Source: Candidatus Poseidoniales archaeon | GTDB taxonomy: Archaea; Thermoplasmatota; Poseidoniia; Poseidoniales; Thalassarchaeaceae | Length of the DNA stretch: 64,000 nt | Reading direction: 5' to 3' | Assembly (NCBI GenBank): GCA_028283505.1 | Contig: JAPOFX010000002.1 | Span: 36,855 to 100,854 of the forward strand | Shown here: positions 48,856 to 57,830 of the stretch, one piece after another | Layout: each line of letters begins with the position of its first letter | How positions within the stretch are numbered: the stretch's first letter is position 1 | Translations under genes and position numbers: made by a program | Notes under the pieces: generated by a model | What the model saw: only the letters and a program-made list of their open reading frames with translations | The model's database searches: none | What the model was told of the DNA's origin: nothing

Positions 48856-50379
48856 TTAGGATAGATCTTGAGGCTTATTGTGTCTTAATATCAGATTTCT
48901 TGCTGCCCATACCTCATCAACTCTACCAACCGGAGTAGTGTGTGGGGAGGATAGGATTATTTCTGGGTCCTCGGCTAATATGGAGTGGAAATCTTGGGCG
49001 AACTTATCCAATACCTCCTTGGATTCTGTCTCGGTTGGTTCGAACATTAGGCACTCTGGGACTATCTGGGGAAAATACAGTGTCGGTGCCATGTAGCCAT
49101 AATCCAGAAGTCTCTTTGCAACGTCCTTCCCAGTTACCCCGTTGGCTTCCTTGAGGGGGGACATTGATAGGGTAAATTCGTGCTTTACCACATCGGCAGG
49201 GCATCCCTCCACGGGCATGGCGTGGATTTGTAAATTCGGATCAGGATTCATCATCACATGTCTCAGATAATTTGCATTCAATACCGCATGCTCACTCATT
49301 GTTTCCAGCTCATGGCCATACCTTCTGTAAAATGCCCATGACCTGACTACCGCGCCAGCGTTTCCATTCCACTGTTGGACTTTGCCGATTGTTCTTTCTG
49401 GAGTAACCCAATGGTACCAGTGCCCATCACCAACCCCGACTTCATCTTCCATGGCCTCACGACGCCCCACTATTGGGGCTGGAAGGAATTTGGAAAGGTG
49501 CTCTTTGACTCCGATGGGCCCACTTCCGGGGCCACCTCCTCCATGTGGCTGACTGAAGGTTTTGTGTAGATTGTAGTGTACGGCATCGAAACCCATTCTT
49601 CCAGGGTCAGTCTTTCCCAGAATTGCATTGAAGTTTGCCCCATCGTAGTACATTTGTCCTCCTGCATTATGGACAATTTTAGTCGCTTCCGCGATCTCTG
49701 GTTCAAACACTCCCAGCGTACTTGGGTTTGTTATCATCATAGCCGCCGTATCATCCCCAACTGCTGAACGTAATGCATCGAGATCTATCCTCCCGTCATG
49801 GGCACTTGGGATCTCAATAATCTGATAGCCACACATTGAGGCTGAGGCTGGATTTGTCCCATGCGCTGAATCTGGGACAATGACCTTGTCCCTGTGGCTT
49901 TCTCCCTTCTCTCTATGGTACTCCTGAATACATCTGATTGCAGTAAACTCTCCTTGAGCTCCAGCGACAGGCTGAAGGGTTACGGCATCCATGCCGGAGC
50001 ATATAGCTAACATTTCCTGCATCTCGTAGTAGATTGCCAGAAGCCCTTGCACCTGTGATTCCGGCTGGAGGGGATGGATACGGTCTATACCGGGATGCTG
50101 GACAATCCTTTCATTTAGTCTTGGATTGTGCTTCATTGTACAAGAGCCAAGAGGGTAGAAACCAGTGTCAATTCCGAAATTTTTCTGCGATAGTTGGGTA
50201 TAGTGCCTGACTAACTCTGGCTCACTTGCTCTCGGCCACTCTGGTAATTTGATTCGTCTCAGTTGCTGGGGAATTAATTCTAAGGAGGCCGCTGATATCG
50301 GTTCTGGTTGAGACCACCCAGCCTCCTTGGACCCGTTGAAATCAAAAATAGTTCCCGTCATTCTGACCCCTCCACCCAA
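48856..50379 (-). CDS. gcvPB: glycine dehydrogenase (decarboxylating) subunit 2
   Basis: FYPLGSCTMKHNPR, VPDSAHGTNPASASMCGY, YDGANFNAILG, NLHKTFSQPHGGGGPGSGPIGV. Confidence 0.96.
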   Translation of the reverse strand: MGGGVRMTGTIFDFNGSKEAGWSQPEPISAASLELIPQQLRRIKLPEWPRASEPELVRHYTQLSQKNFGIDTGFYPLGSCTMKHNPRLNERIVQHPGIDRIHPLQPESQVQGLLAIYYEMQEMLAICSGMDAVTLQPVAGAQGEFTAIRCIQEYHREKGESHRDKVIVPDSAHGTNPASASMCGYQIIEIPSAHDGRIDLDALRSAVGDDTAAMMITNPSTLGVFEPEIAEATKIVHNAGGQMYYDGANFNAILGKTDPGRMGFDAVHYNLHKTFSQPHGGGGPGSGPIGVKEHLSKFLPAPIVGRREAMEDEVGVGDGHWYHWVTPERTIGKVQQWNGNAGAVVRSWAFYRRYGHELETMSEHAVLNANYLRHVMMNPDPNLQIHAMPVEGCPADVVKHEFTLSMSPLKEANGVTGKDVAKRLLDYGYMAPTLYFPQIVPECLMFEPTETESKEVLDKFAQDFHSILAEDPEIILSSPHTTPVGRVDEVWAARNLILRHNKPQDLS

Positions 50380-51722
50380 GATGTGAGCGCTTCCTTCAGG
50401 GCAATAATGTCCAACTCTGAGGTCCTCTCATCACACCCCACAAGGATCCATGAGGACTTGTCCTTCCACCAGTTCCCCAAGTCAAATCCTGCTGTGACTC
50501 CCAATTTATCCATGTGAGATAGAGCATCTTCGGATTTTCCCGGAATCTTGATCGCGAATTCTCTGAAGACGGGTGAATTAGGGAATGCCAATTCCACACC
50601 CTCTACAGAAGAGACTTCATTCATTGCCCTGACAGTCGATGCCAGTATTCTTAGGGACAATTTCTCTAATCCAACAGGTCCAAGAAGTGCCATGTGCATA
50701 GCTCCCATTAATGCGATTAATGTCTCATTGGAGCAGATATTAGATGTCGCTCTATGTCTTCGGATGTGTTGCTCTCTGGTGGATAAAGTAAGGGTGTACG
50801 CGGTTTTGCCAGCAGTGTCAATACTCTGCCCGACAACTCTACCGGGCATTAGGCGTAGGAAGTCTTTGGTACATGCAAATATGCCGTAAATAGGCCCTCC
50901 AGCAGTGGGCCCTATTCCGAAAGGCTGCCCCTCTCCGACTACTATATCGGCTCCCCAATTTCCAGGGGGTTCAACCAGCCCAAGAGTAGTAACATCGACA
51001 CCGACAATAATTGCGGTTTCTTCTCCGACAATCTCTCTAAGCCTGATCAGGCCTTCATCCAAAATTCCGAATGAATTTGGCTGCTCTACGTATACAGCGC
51101 ATGAGCCGGACGCCAATGAGGCCTTTTCCAAATCAAGGAGGCCGTCTTCTCGATGTGGGAGTTTGATTATCTCAATACCAACTCCCTGAGTATAATTGTG
51201 TATGACGGACATTCTGTGAGGAGGGACTAACTCAGATATAAAGACGGTATTAGGTTTCTCCACTTTTTTTGACTTTACTCTTACTGCGCATGTAATCGCT
51301 TCGGCGGCTGAAGTACTGGCATCGTACATTGAGACATTGGAAATAGGAAGCTGTACTAGCTCTGATATCATTGTCTGGAATTCCCACATGGCCTGTAGCA
51401 TTCCTTGGCTGACCTCCGGTTGATAGGGGGTGTAAGAGGTCAGAAACTCCCCCCTGGTGGCAATCATTGGCACCATGGATGGTACGAAGTTCCTTGCTAG
51501 TCCTGCTGACAGGAATGAGGGGCGACAATCAAGGTCGACATTTGTCCCTAACAGTTTATTTGCATCTCTGACAATTTCCTCTTCAGATTGTGGTCCGGGC
51601 AGAGGCAGTGGGCCTTTTGACCTGATTTCCTCGGGGATATCCGAAAATAAATCATCTATGGATTTTAACCCCATTATTTCGAGCATTTCTTGCTCCCTAC
51701 CGAGATTTGGCAACTGGTCCAC
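50358..51722 (-). CDS. gcvPA: glycine dehydrogenase (decarboxylating) subunit 1
   Basis: TSYTPYQPEVSQGMLQAMWEFQTMISEL, NVSMYDASTSAAEA, STREQHIRRHRATSNICSNETL. Confidence 0.96.
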   Translation of the reverse strand: MDQLPNLGREQEMLEIMGLKSIDDLFSDIPEEIRSKGPLPLPGPQSEEEIVRDANKLLGTNVDLDCRPSFLSAGLARNFVPSMVPMIATRGEFLTSYTPYQPEVSQGMLQAMWEFQTMISELVQLPISNVSMYDASTSAAEAITCAVRVKSKKVEKPNTVFISELVPPHRMSVIHNYTQGVGIEIIKLPHREDGLLDLEKASLASGSCAVYVEQPNSFGILDEGLIRLREIVGEETAIIVGVDVTTLGLVEPPGNWGADIVVGEGQPFGIGPTAGGPIYGIFACTKDFLRLMPGRVVGQSIDTAGKTAYTLTLSTREQHIRRHRATSNICSNETLIALMGAMHMALLGPVGLEKLSLRILASTVRAMNEVSSVEGVELAFPNSPVFREFAIKIPGKSEDALSHMDKLGVTAGFDLGNWWKDKSSWILVGCDERTSELDIIALKEALTSWVEGSE

Positions 51723-51830
51723 GATATCCCTCGATTCTTTGGAGGAGTAGGGAGTTTATGATTATCTTTGAGTGAGATTCTGCGGTGGGCACCGACACAC
51801 TCTTATTACTTCCAAGTCAGTCAAGTCAGC

Positions 51831-52676
51831 ATGAAGGTCGCGATAACTGCCTCCGACGGGTTTGTAGCTCCCTACATCATTGATGCACTGGGGGATTCAG
51901 CAGTGGTGATCCCGGACGAAGTTTTGGCCGATAATGTGTCACTGGACGTTTTGCTCACTCCTTGTAACGCCCTCATCCACATCAATTCACGGCCTGTAGA
52001 CACCAGCGTAGCCAGAGATGATAGGGAATCCAAGCTAATCATGCGTGAAGCCGCGAGACCTGTTTTGGACGCAGTGAATAGGCATGGAGAGCTACACATG
52101 ATTATTCTAGGGACACTGAGGGTCCATCCCCATTGGTCGCCTGGTGATGACTACTACGGACCTGAGTCCTCATTATCTCCTAGAGATACAGCGGCTGAAG
52201 GCCAGTTATGGCTAGAGGAGAACGCTTTGGAGAGGGCCGAGGCTGACAGGCCGGTTAGTGTGATCAGGGCCTCTAACGTTCAGGGAGTCCCAATTTCTGG
52301 CCCTCCTGGTAACGGTATACTACACAAATGGGCCGATGAAAGTCAAATCGGTTGGATTAACGTGCCTGGCACTGGAGAGGACCTCAAAGATCTCGTGCAT
52401 GTCGAAGACTTGGTTAGGGTGGTTCTCTCGGTCCTCGATAATCCCCCACCAACACGTGAGAGCTTTGCCGTAGGGTCGGGGAAAGGGATTACAATGAACG
52501 AACTAGCAAATATTTACAACCAGAAAACCGGGGCTTCCGTTGAATTGAACCAGTCCTCAGAGGGAGAGGTTTGGGGAATTGTTGATGCTTGGTTCTTGGA
52601 ACACAGGTGCGGATTCAGACCTTCAATCAGTCTTGAAGAGATGATTGAAGAGGCATTGGCTGCTTCGGGCTACTGA
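51831..52676 (+). CDS. NAD-dependent epimerase/dehydratase (extended SDR-like)
   Basis: MKVAITASDGFVAPYIIDAL; VIRASNVQGVP; KDLVHVEDLVRVVLSVLD. Confidence 0.78.
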   Translation: MKVAITASDGFVAPYIIDALGDSAVVIPDEVLADNVSLDVLLTPCNALIHINSRPVDTSVARDDRESKLIMREAARPVLDAVNRHGELHMIILGTLRVHPHWSPGDDYYGPESSLSPRDTAAEGQLWLEENALERAEADRPVSVIRASNVQGVPISGPPGNGILHKWADESQIGWINVPGTGEDLKDLVHVEDLVRVVLSVLDNPPPTRESFAVGSGKGITMNELANIYNQKTGASVELNQSSEGEVWGIVDAWFLEHRCGFRPSISLEEMIEEALAASGY

Positions 52677-54142
52677 GCGTTCAATATCACTCTTTTTCTT
52701 ATTGAATTCCACCCATCAAACATACAAGAAATGTCCTCTTCGTGACCTGGTTTGTAGGAAGAAATATCTCTATCTGATGGCATCCTTATCTCGACGTCGG
52801 CGGAGGGTGAACCGCCCTGGGGAGTGGTTAGGGATGCTATTATTGTGCTTCCTCCCCTGTACTTATCGTCAATTCCGATTCCGAAACTCCTCTCTATTGA
52901 GGATACTCTCACTTGAACTGTGACTAGTGTGCCTGAAAATTTCTCATTTAGCGAATTTTGCTCAGAAAGCATTCCTGCAGAGGAAAATGATTGGATAATA
53001 GTGTGGATGGTGTCGTGACCTGATACAGACTCAACTCCGGAGAGTTCCTTAAAGCTAGCATTATCTGGTGTATCCTGGATTACTTCTTCCTCTTGTTGCA
53101 CCTGAGGCTCTTTTTCTTCAGCTACCGGTATTTGGGCAGGGTTATCTGCCAACGACGAAGCTGCGGCAACCCCTAACGTAGCTGCTGATAGGCCTAGTGC
53201 AACATCTGCACTTGAGGGGATTCTCGATGTGGCGATTAGCTGAAACGAGTCTGCCTTAGCCTTCCATAATTCTCTAGCGGGGTTCTGGAACAGGGTCGGT
53301 AGCTTGGAAATCTTAGATTCAGCCTCATTATCTGCGATTTCCCTAGCTGTCTGCAGAGATTCCAAGGTCGAGAATTCTGAAGCCTCTAAATTTCCTAGGA
53401 TGTTAGTGAAATCCTCGGAAACATCGCTCATTAGGACTGACGGATCATCACTCTCAACGACCTCAATTTCCGGGGTCTCGTAACCCCGATCGTATTCAGA
53501 TGTATCAGTGAGGTCTTCTGTGTCACTGAGAGTGCCCTGTTCCGTGGACTGGCCCACTTGTTCCGAGCTATTCATCTCGATGGTAATCCTTCCAACTCCA
53601 ACCCACCTTCTAGTTCCGAGTGGGAGTTCTCCGTTTGCTGGTGGCCTCGTCCATCCCCCTCTGTAGTAGTCTTTATCTCCATTCTGTTCCCTGTCATCGA
53701 GACTCCAGGAGCTTGCTCCTCCGGAACCCGCGTTGTAGAAATACATTCTAGCACCGTTGGAATTCATGAAAATCGGCTTTCCATTCGTTTCTCCATTTGG
53801 GGCGTATGTTCCGTTGTAGAATTCGTTTGGATGGTCTGAGATAGTGAGAGAATTGCCTGCTATGTAGGTTTCTGAGGGACCTGAATCAACCAGAGCTAGT
53901 ATTTCACGTAGATCGATTACACCATTCCCATCGGAGTCTAGTACTGAGAAAATAGCGTTTACTATAGCACCAGGTGCTTTTTGCCCTGTAATGGACGTCA
54001 AAGCGGCCTCGAATTCTGAAAGATTGAGGGTTCCGTTGTCATCGAGATCATATTTGGAAAACAGGGCTTCTGCAGAAATCCCTCTCGATTTCAATATTGT
54101 CTGTAAATTCTTAATTGCTACAGCCTCAATTCCGCCGCTCAC
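52670..54142 (-). CDS. EF-hand protein with a short Asn/Gly/Trp-rich domain and a C-terminal low-similarity domain
   Basis: Canonical EF loops DLDDNGTLNLSE and DSDGNGVIDLRE; NEFYNGTYAPNGETNGKPIFMNSNGARMYFYN...SWSLDD...YYRGGWTRPP. Confidence 0.8.
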   Translation of the reverse strand: MSGGIEAVAIKNLQTILKSRGISAEALFSKYDLDDNGTLNLSEFEAALTSITGQKAPGAIVNAIFSVLDSDGNGVIDLREILALVDSGPSETYIAGNSLTISDHPNEFYNGTYAPNGETNGKPIFMNSNGARMYFYNAGSGGASSWSLDDREQNGDKDYYRGGWTRPPANGELPLGTRRWVGVGRITIEMNSSEQVGQSTEQGTLSDTEDLTDTSEYDRGYETPEIEVVESDDPSVLMSDVSEDFTNILGNLEASEFSTLESLQTAREIADNEAESKISKLPTLFQNPARELWKAKADSFQLIATSRIPSSADVALGLSAATLGVAAASSLADNPAQIPVAEEKEPQVQQEEEVIQDTPDNASFKELSGVESVSGHDTIHTIIQSFSSAGMLSEQNSLNEKFSGTLVTVQVRVSSIERSFGIGIDDKYRGGSTIIASLTTPQGGSPSADVEIRMPSDRDISSYKPGHEEDISCMFDGWNSIRKRVILNAQ

Positions 54143-54196
54143 TGTATCTCCCCATGCCCTGACGAGGGACGTTCAGCAATGAGTGTTGCCACTGCA

Positions 54197-55345
54197 TCAA
54201 AGGAATGGCGGACTTACCACGATCGCCTCGACAGTCCTTCTGGGGGATGCCTTTATCCAGACGCTTTGGCCAATATCGGCTTCGTTCAGGTAGGCCATTG
54301 CAATTCCAATACCGCCCAAACTTGGAGAGGGGGCACCGCTAGTAACATATCCGATGATTTCTGAGTCTACTGATTCAGAAGACAGTACTGGATGCCCGGG
54401 CCTAGGAGATGGCCCCCTACCAACACATCTAATCCCCGCCCACCTTGGAGAATCATCTAGGAATTTCTCAACGCCTGACTTACCAATGAATTCATGATTC
54501 ATGCTGAGACCGAATGGGACGTGAGTTTCCGCTGTATTTCTACATAGAAATCCCTCGGGAAGATTCACGTCAGGAGATATGCCTAGACCTGGCCAAAGAA
54601 AGTCCTGCCCGGATAGTAAGTATCCCTTTTCCAGCCTTAGTGTATCTCTGGCTCCTAGCCCTACCGGAACCAAGCCAATCTCAGAACCTGTAGTGATGAG
54701 TTCCTTCCAAAGAATGGTTGCCTGACTGTTGGGTATGAATATTTCCGCTCCCTTTTCGCCTGTGTAACCTGTACCTTGTATCCACCCTGTTATGCCTAGG
54801 TCATTGTTAGCGATTTCGCGACATCTAAATCTACCAATTCTGTTGTCTTCTCCGATTACTCTTGAAATTGCCTCCTCAGACTTTGGCCCTTGAACGGCAA
54901 TGATACTCATATCTTCTGATTCATCAAGGATTTTTACTGAACCGTCTTCTGGGAGAAATCTGTTGAACCATTCAAACATGGTGGAAACCATCGATGCATT
55001 GGGCACTCCAAGAATTTCATTTTCTGACTTTACTGCAAAAATCATATCATCGATTAAATTACCATCCTCATCCAGAAAATGTGTATATCCGCAAGACCCC
55101 TCCGTGAATTTTCGAAAGTCTTGTGTGCCAATACCAGAAAGCCAATCGGCAACATTGTGACCTACAAATCTGAAGAGGCCCATATGAGAAACATCAAAAA
55201 TACCAACAGTGGATCTAGTTGCCATGTGCTCTTCCTTAATTGACGAATACCATATCGGGAGCTCAAAACCGTGAAAATCGACTATTTTACCCCCACACTC
55301 AATGTGAGATTCGTAAAGTGAAGTCCTGACAAGGTTGTTTTCCAT
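54197..55345 (-). CDS. gcvT: aminomethyltransferase (glycine cleavage T protein)
   Basis: VDFHGFELPIWYSSIKEEHMATRSTVGIFDVSHMG, ARDTLRLEKGYLLSGQD, GYVTSGAPSPSLGGIGIAMAYL. Confidence 0.95.
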   Translation of the reverse strand: MENNLVRTSLYESHIECGGKIVDFHGFELPIWYSSIKEEHMATRSTVGIFDVSHMGLFRFVGHNVADWLSGIGTQDFRKFTEGSCGYTHFLDEDGNLIDDMIFAVKSENEILGVPNASMVSTMFEWFNRFLPEDGSVKILDESEDMSIIAVQGPKSEEAISRVIGEDNRIGRFRCREIANNDLGITGWIQGTGYTGEKGAEIFIPNSQATILWKELITTGSEIGLVPVGLGARDTLRLEKGYLLSGQDFLWPGLGISPDVNLPEGFLCRNTAETHVPFGLSMNHEFIGKSGVEKFLDDSPRWAGIRCVGRGPSPRPGHPVLSSESVDSEIIGYVTSGAPSPSLGGIGIAMAYLNEADIGQSVWIKASPRRTVEAIVVSPPFL

Positions 55346-55481
55346 GGCAATTGGAGGAGTGTGAGGGAAAATAAGTTTGGCATTAAACGATGATTTGTCA
55401 TTGATTTATCCGAAAAGCAGTGTAATCATCTTATACGCAGGTTTAAGTAAGATAGCTATCACTATACAACCATTGGTTGAC

Positions 55482-56507
55482 ATGATAGAAGAAGATTCCA
55501 ACAGTTCGCGCAACTCCAAGGCCGAGGAGCCTGCCAAAACTGGAAGAAGAGGCGCGATAATCCCTTCAATGAGGCCATCGGAGAGTAGAAAAACAGAGTC
55601 AGTCTTTAGGCCGTGCTCCATCTGCGGATCAAGCTCATGGGACACCGACGAGATCAGAGGTGAAACGTCCTGCTCTGTGTGCGGATATGTCGCCGAGGAG
55701 AATATGATTGACCTCGGAGCAGAGTGGACGAATCATTCAGGAGGGGAAGATAAGAGCAGAGTTGGCGCGCCCACAACACTCACACTTTCTGACAAGGGAC
55801 TCTCCACTGAGATAAGAAGGTCTGATCTAACATCCGGGGCCGCAAAAAGACACGGAATGTCTGGCAAGGCACTGAGAGATTGGAGAAGGAGGCAACGAAT
55901 CGATCAGCGAAGTAAGACAAGGGACAGCAGAAGCAGGAATCTCTCCAAAGCTATGCAATTCATCAGAGACAGAGGCGACCTTCCCCCACAAATTGAGCAG
56001 GAGGCAGCAGGACTCTACAGGCATTCTGTCGAAAGGGGACTTGTCACTGGGAGGAGTATCAGAGGAGTTTCCGCTGCGTGTGTTTATGTCGCCGCAAGGG
56101 AAGCCAGAATTCCCAGGAAGATAGAAGACGTCGCTGATGCTTTTGACATGACTTCGGATGTAGATCTTAAAGAACTAAAGAGAACCATTAGGCTGGTATC
56201 AAGATTCCTTGGTGCCCATCACATCACAGGACCTGAGGAGTATTTCGAGAAGTTCCACTCTGACTTGGGAATGAAGCCAGAAGTATTGGGCAGAGTTAGG
56301 GAAATGTGGAGATTGGTTAAAGACGATCTTTCTTGGCAAGGAAAAAAGCCCTCGGGAATAGCTGGAGTCATAATATACAAGGCATCACAGGAAAGTGATT
56401 CTCCAAGGACTCAGAGTGAAGTTTGCAAAGTATCTGGAATAAGCGAGGTTACCTTGAGGGGACTTCTGAAAATCCTGAACCAAAAGCTTTCAATCAAGCA
56501 ATTTTGA
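55482..56507 (+). CDS. tfb: transcription initiation factor IIB (TFB)
   Basis: Zn ribbon CSICGSSSWDTDEIRGETSCSVCGYVAEENMIDLGAEW; cyclin repeats with GRSIRGVSAACVYVAAREARIPRKIEDVA and KKPSGIAGVIIYKAS. Confidence 0.95.
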   Translation: MIEEDSNSSRNSKAEEPAKTGRRGAIIPSMRPSESRKTESVFRPCSICGSSSWDTDEIRGETSCSVCGYVAEENMIDLGAEWTNHSGGEDKSRVGAPTTLTLSDKGLSTEIRRSDLTSGAAKRHGMSGKALRDWRRRQRIDQRSKTRDSRSRNLSKAMQFIRDRGDLPPQIEQEAAGLYRHSVERGLVTGRSIRGVSAACVYVAAREARIPRKIEDVADAFDMTSDVDLKELKRTIRLVSRFLGAHHITGPEEYFEKFHSDLGMKPEVLGRVREMWRLVKDDLSWQGKKPSGIAGVIIYKASQESDSPRTQSEVCKVSGISEVTLRGLLKILNQKLSIKQF

Positions 56508-56565
56508 TGCCCTGTTCATCGTTGCAAAAACGACTGTATATATGCAGAGTCTTACATCGAAAACC

Positions 56566-56661
56566 ATGAGCATTACCACCAACAGCGATCTTCTGTGGGA
56601 AAGGCTGGAGCTCCAACTTGATTCTTGGGAGTTCCCTACAGATCCATCGAAGTCTGGGTGA
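56566..56661 (+). CDS. possible 31-aa small protein MSITTNSDLLWERLELQLDSWEFPTDPSKSG
   Basis: ATG-TGA reading frame in otherwise unassigned sequence; TATATAT (56537-56543) 29 nt upstream fits a leaderless archaeal promoter. Confidence 0.35.
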   Translation: MSITTNSDLLWERLELQLDSWEFPTDPSKSG

Positions 56662-56681
56662 AAAACTAACGAGGCTACAAA

Positions 56682-57407
56682 ATGGGTTCTTTCTTGATTG
56701 TAGGAGGCAGTAGCGACATAGGCCAAATTCTCTGCAGGTCACTCGTTGCGAAGGGGCACTTGGTATGCGCAACTGGGAGAGACAATTCCAGAATGAATGA
56801 CCTACAGGCGATTGGAGTAACCACACTTATCGGAGATGCGACCAATGAAGAGTTCATCGACGGTGCTGTAAACAATTTCATGACCATCAATTCGGGAAAA
56901 TTAGATGGCGTTGCTCATCTGGTTGGATCAATTTCAATCAGGCCCCCTCATGCGATGAAGGTAGCCGACTTCGAGCAGGTTCTGAGTACCAATCTCACAT
57001 CTGCCTTTCTCGTACTTTCAAAATCATGCAAGTACATGCTAAGAAACGGCGGGGGAAGGCTGGTATTCACATCTAGTGTTGCCGCCGGAGTGGGCCTCAC
57101 TAACCACGAGGCTATTTCGGCTGCAAAAGGAGGACTGGAATCAATGGCAAGGTCAGCCGCTGCAACATACAGCAAGAGGGGCATAAGGGTGAATACCGTT
57201 GCCCCTGGACTCACTGACACAAGACTTGCATCCCCGATAACCAAAACCGAGTCGTCTAAAGAAGCGGCGGTCAGTAAGATTCCCCTGAATAGGATTAACG
57301 AGCCTGACGAGATCGCTAAGGCGATTGAATGGTTGTTGACTGAAGCTCCTGACAATCTAACTGGACAGGTGCTCAACCTTGATGGTGGAATGTCGAGTTT
57401 GAGGTGA
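56682..57407 (+). CDS. short-chain dehydrogenase/reductase (FabG-like)
   Basis: LIVGGSSDIGQILCRSL; ...GGRLVFTSSVAAGVGLTNHEAISAAKGGLESMARSAA; RVNTVAPGLTDT. Confidence 0.92.
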   Translation: MGSFLIVGGSSDIGQILCRSLVAKGHLVCATGRDNSRMNDLQAIGVTTLIGDATNEEFIDGAVNNFMTINSGKLDGVAHLVGSISIRPPHAMKVADFEQVLSTNLTSAFLVLSKSCKYMLRNGGGRLVFTSSVAAGVGLTNHEAISAAKGGLESMARSAAATYSKRGIRVNTVAPGLTDTRLASPITKTESSKEAAVSKIPLNRINEPDEIAKAIEWLLTEAPDNLTGQVLNLDGGMSSLR

Positions 57408-57411
57408 TTTT

Positions 57412-57768
57412 ATGGAATGGACCAACACTATCAGAAGCGACAGGATATCTGAGGGGAAGAGTACGATGGTCAACATCGGGAGGAACGTCCTGATGATTCT
57501 GAAACTAGACGGGGAAATACATGCTACAGAGGGGCTGTGTAAACATATGAAATGGCCATTATCGTGGGGGGGGAAATTGGAAGATGGGTGTGTCACTTGC
57601 CCCCTACATCAGACCAAGCACCAGATTTGCGATGGTGAATTGCAAGAATGGGCTCCATTCCCATTATTCCCACCATACGGCAAGCTGGTTGGCTCCCTCG
57701 TCAAAAAGAAGAATCTTGGGATTTTCGAAACCAGAGTTAAGGACGGTTTCGTTCAGGTACTAATCTGA
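57412..57768 (+). CDS. Rieske-type [2Fe-2S] protein
   Basis: LCKHMKWPLSWGGKLEDGCVTCPLHQTKH (CxH...CPLH). Confidence 0.88.
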   Translation: MEWTNTIRSDRISEGKSTMVNIGRNVLMILKLDGEIHATEGLCKHMKWPLSWGGKLEDGCVTCPLHQTKHQICDGELQEWAPFPLFPPYGKLVGSLVKKKNLGIFETRVKDGFVQVLI

Positions 57769-57830
57769 ATAATCTAGTAACGTAGACGGGGAACCCTGAA
57801 TAGTGCCGTCAAATTGGGAGGTTTGTTAAG

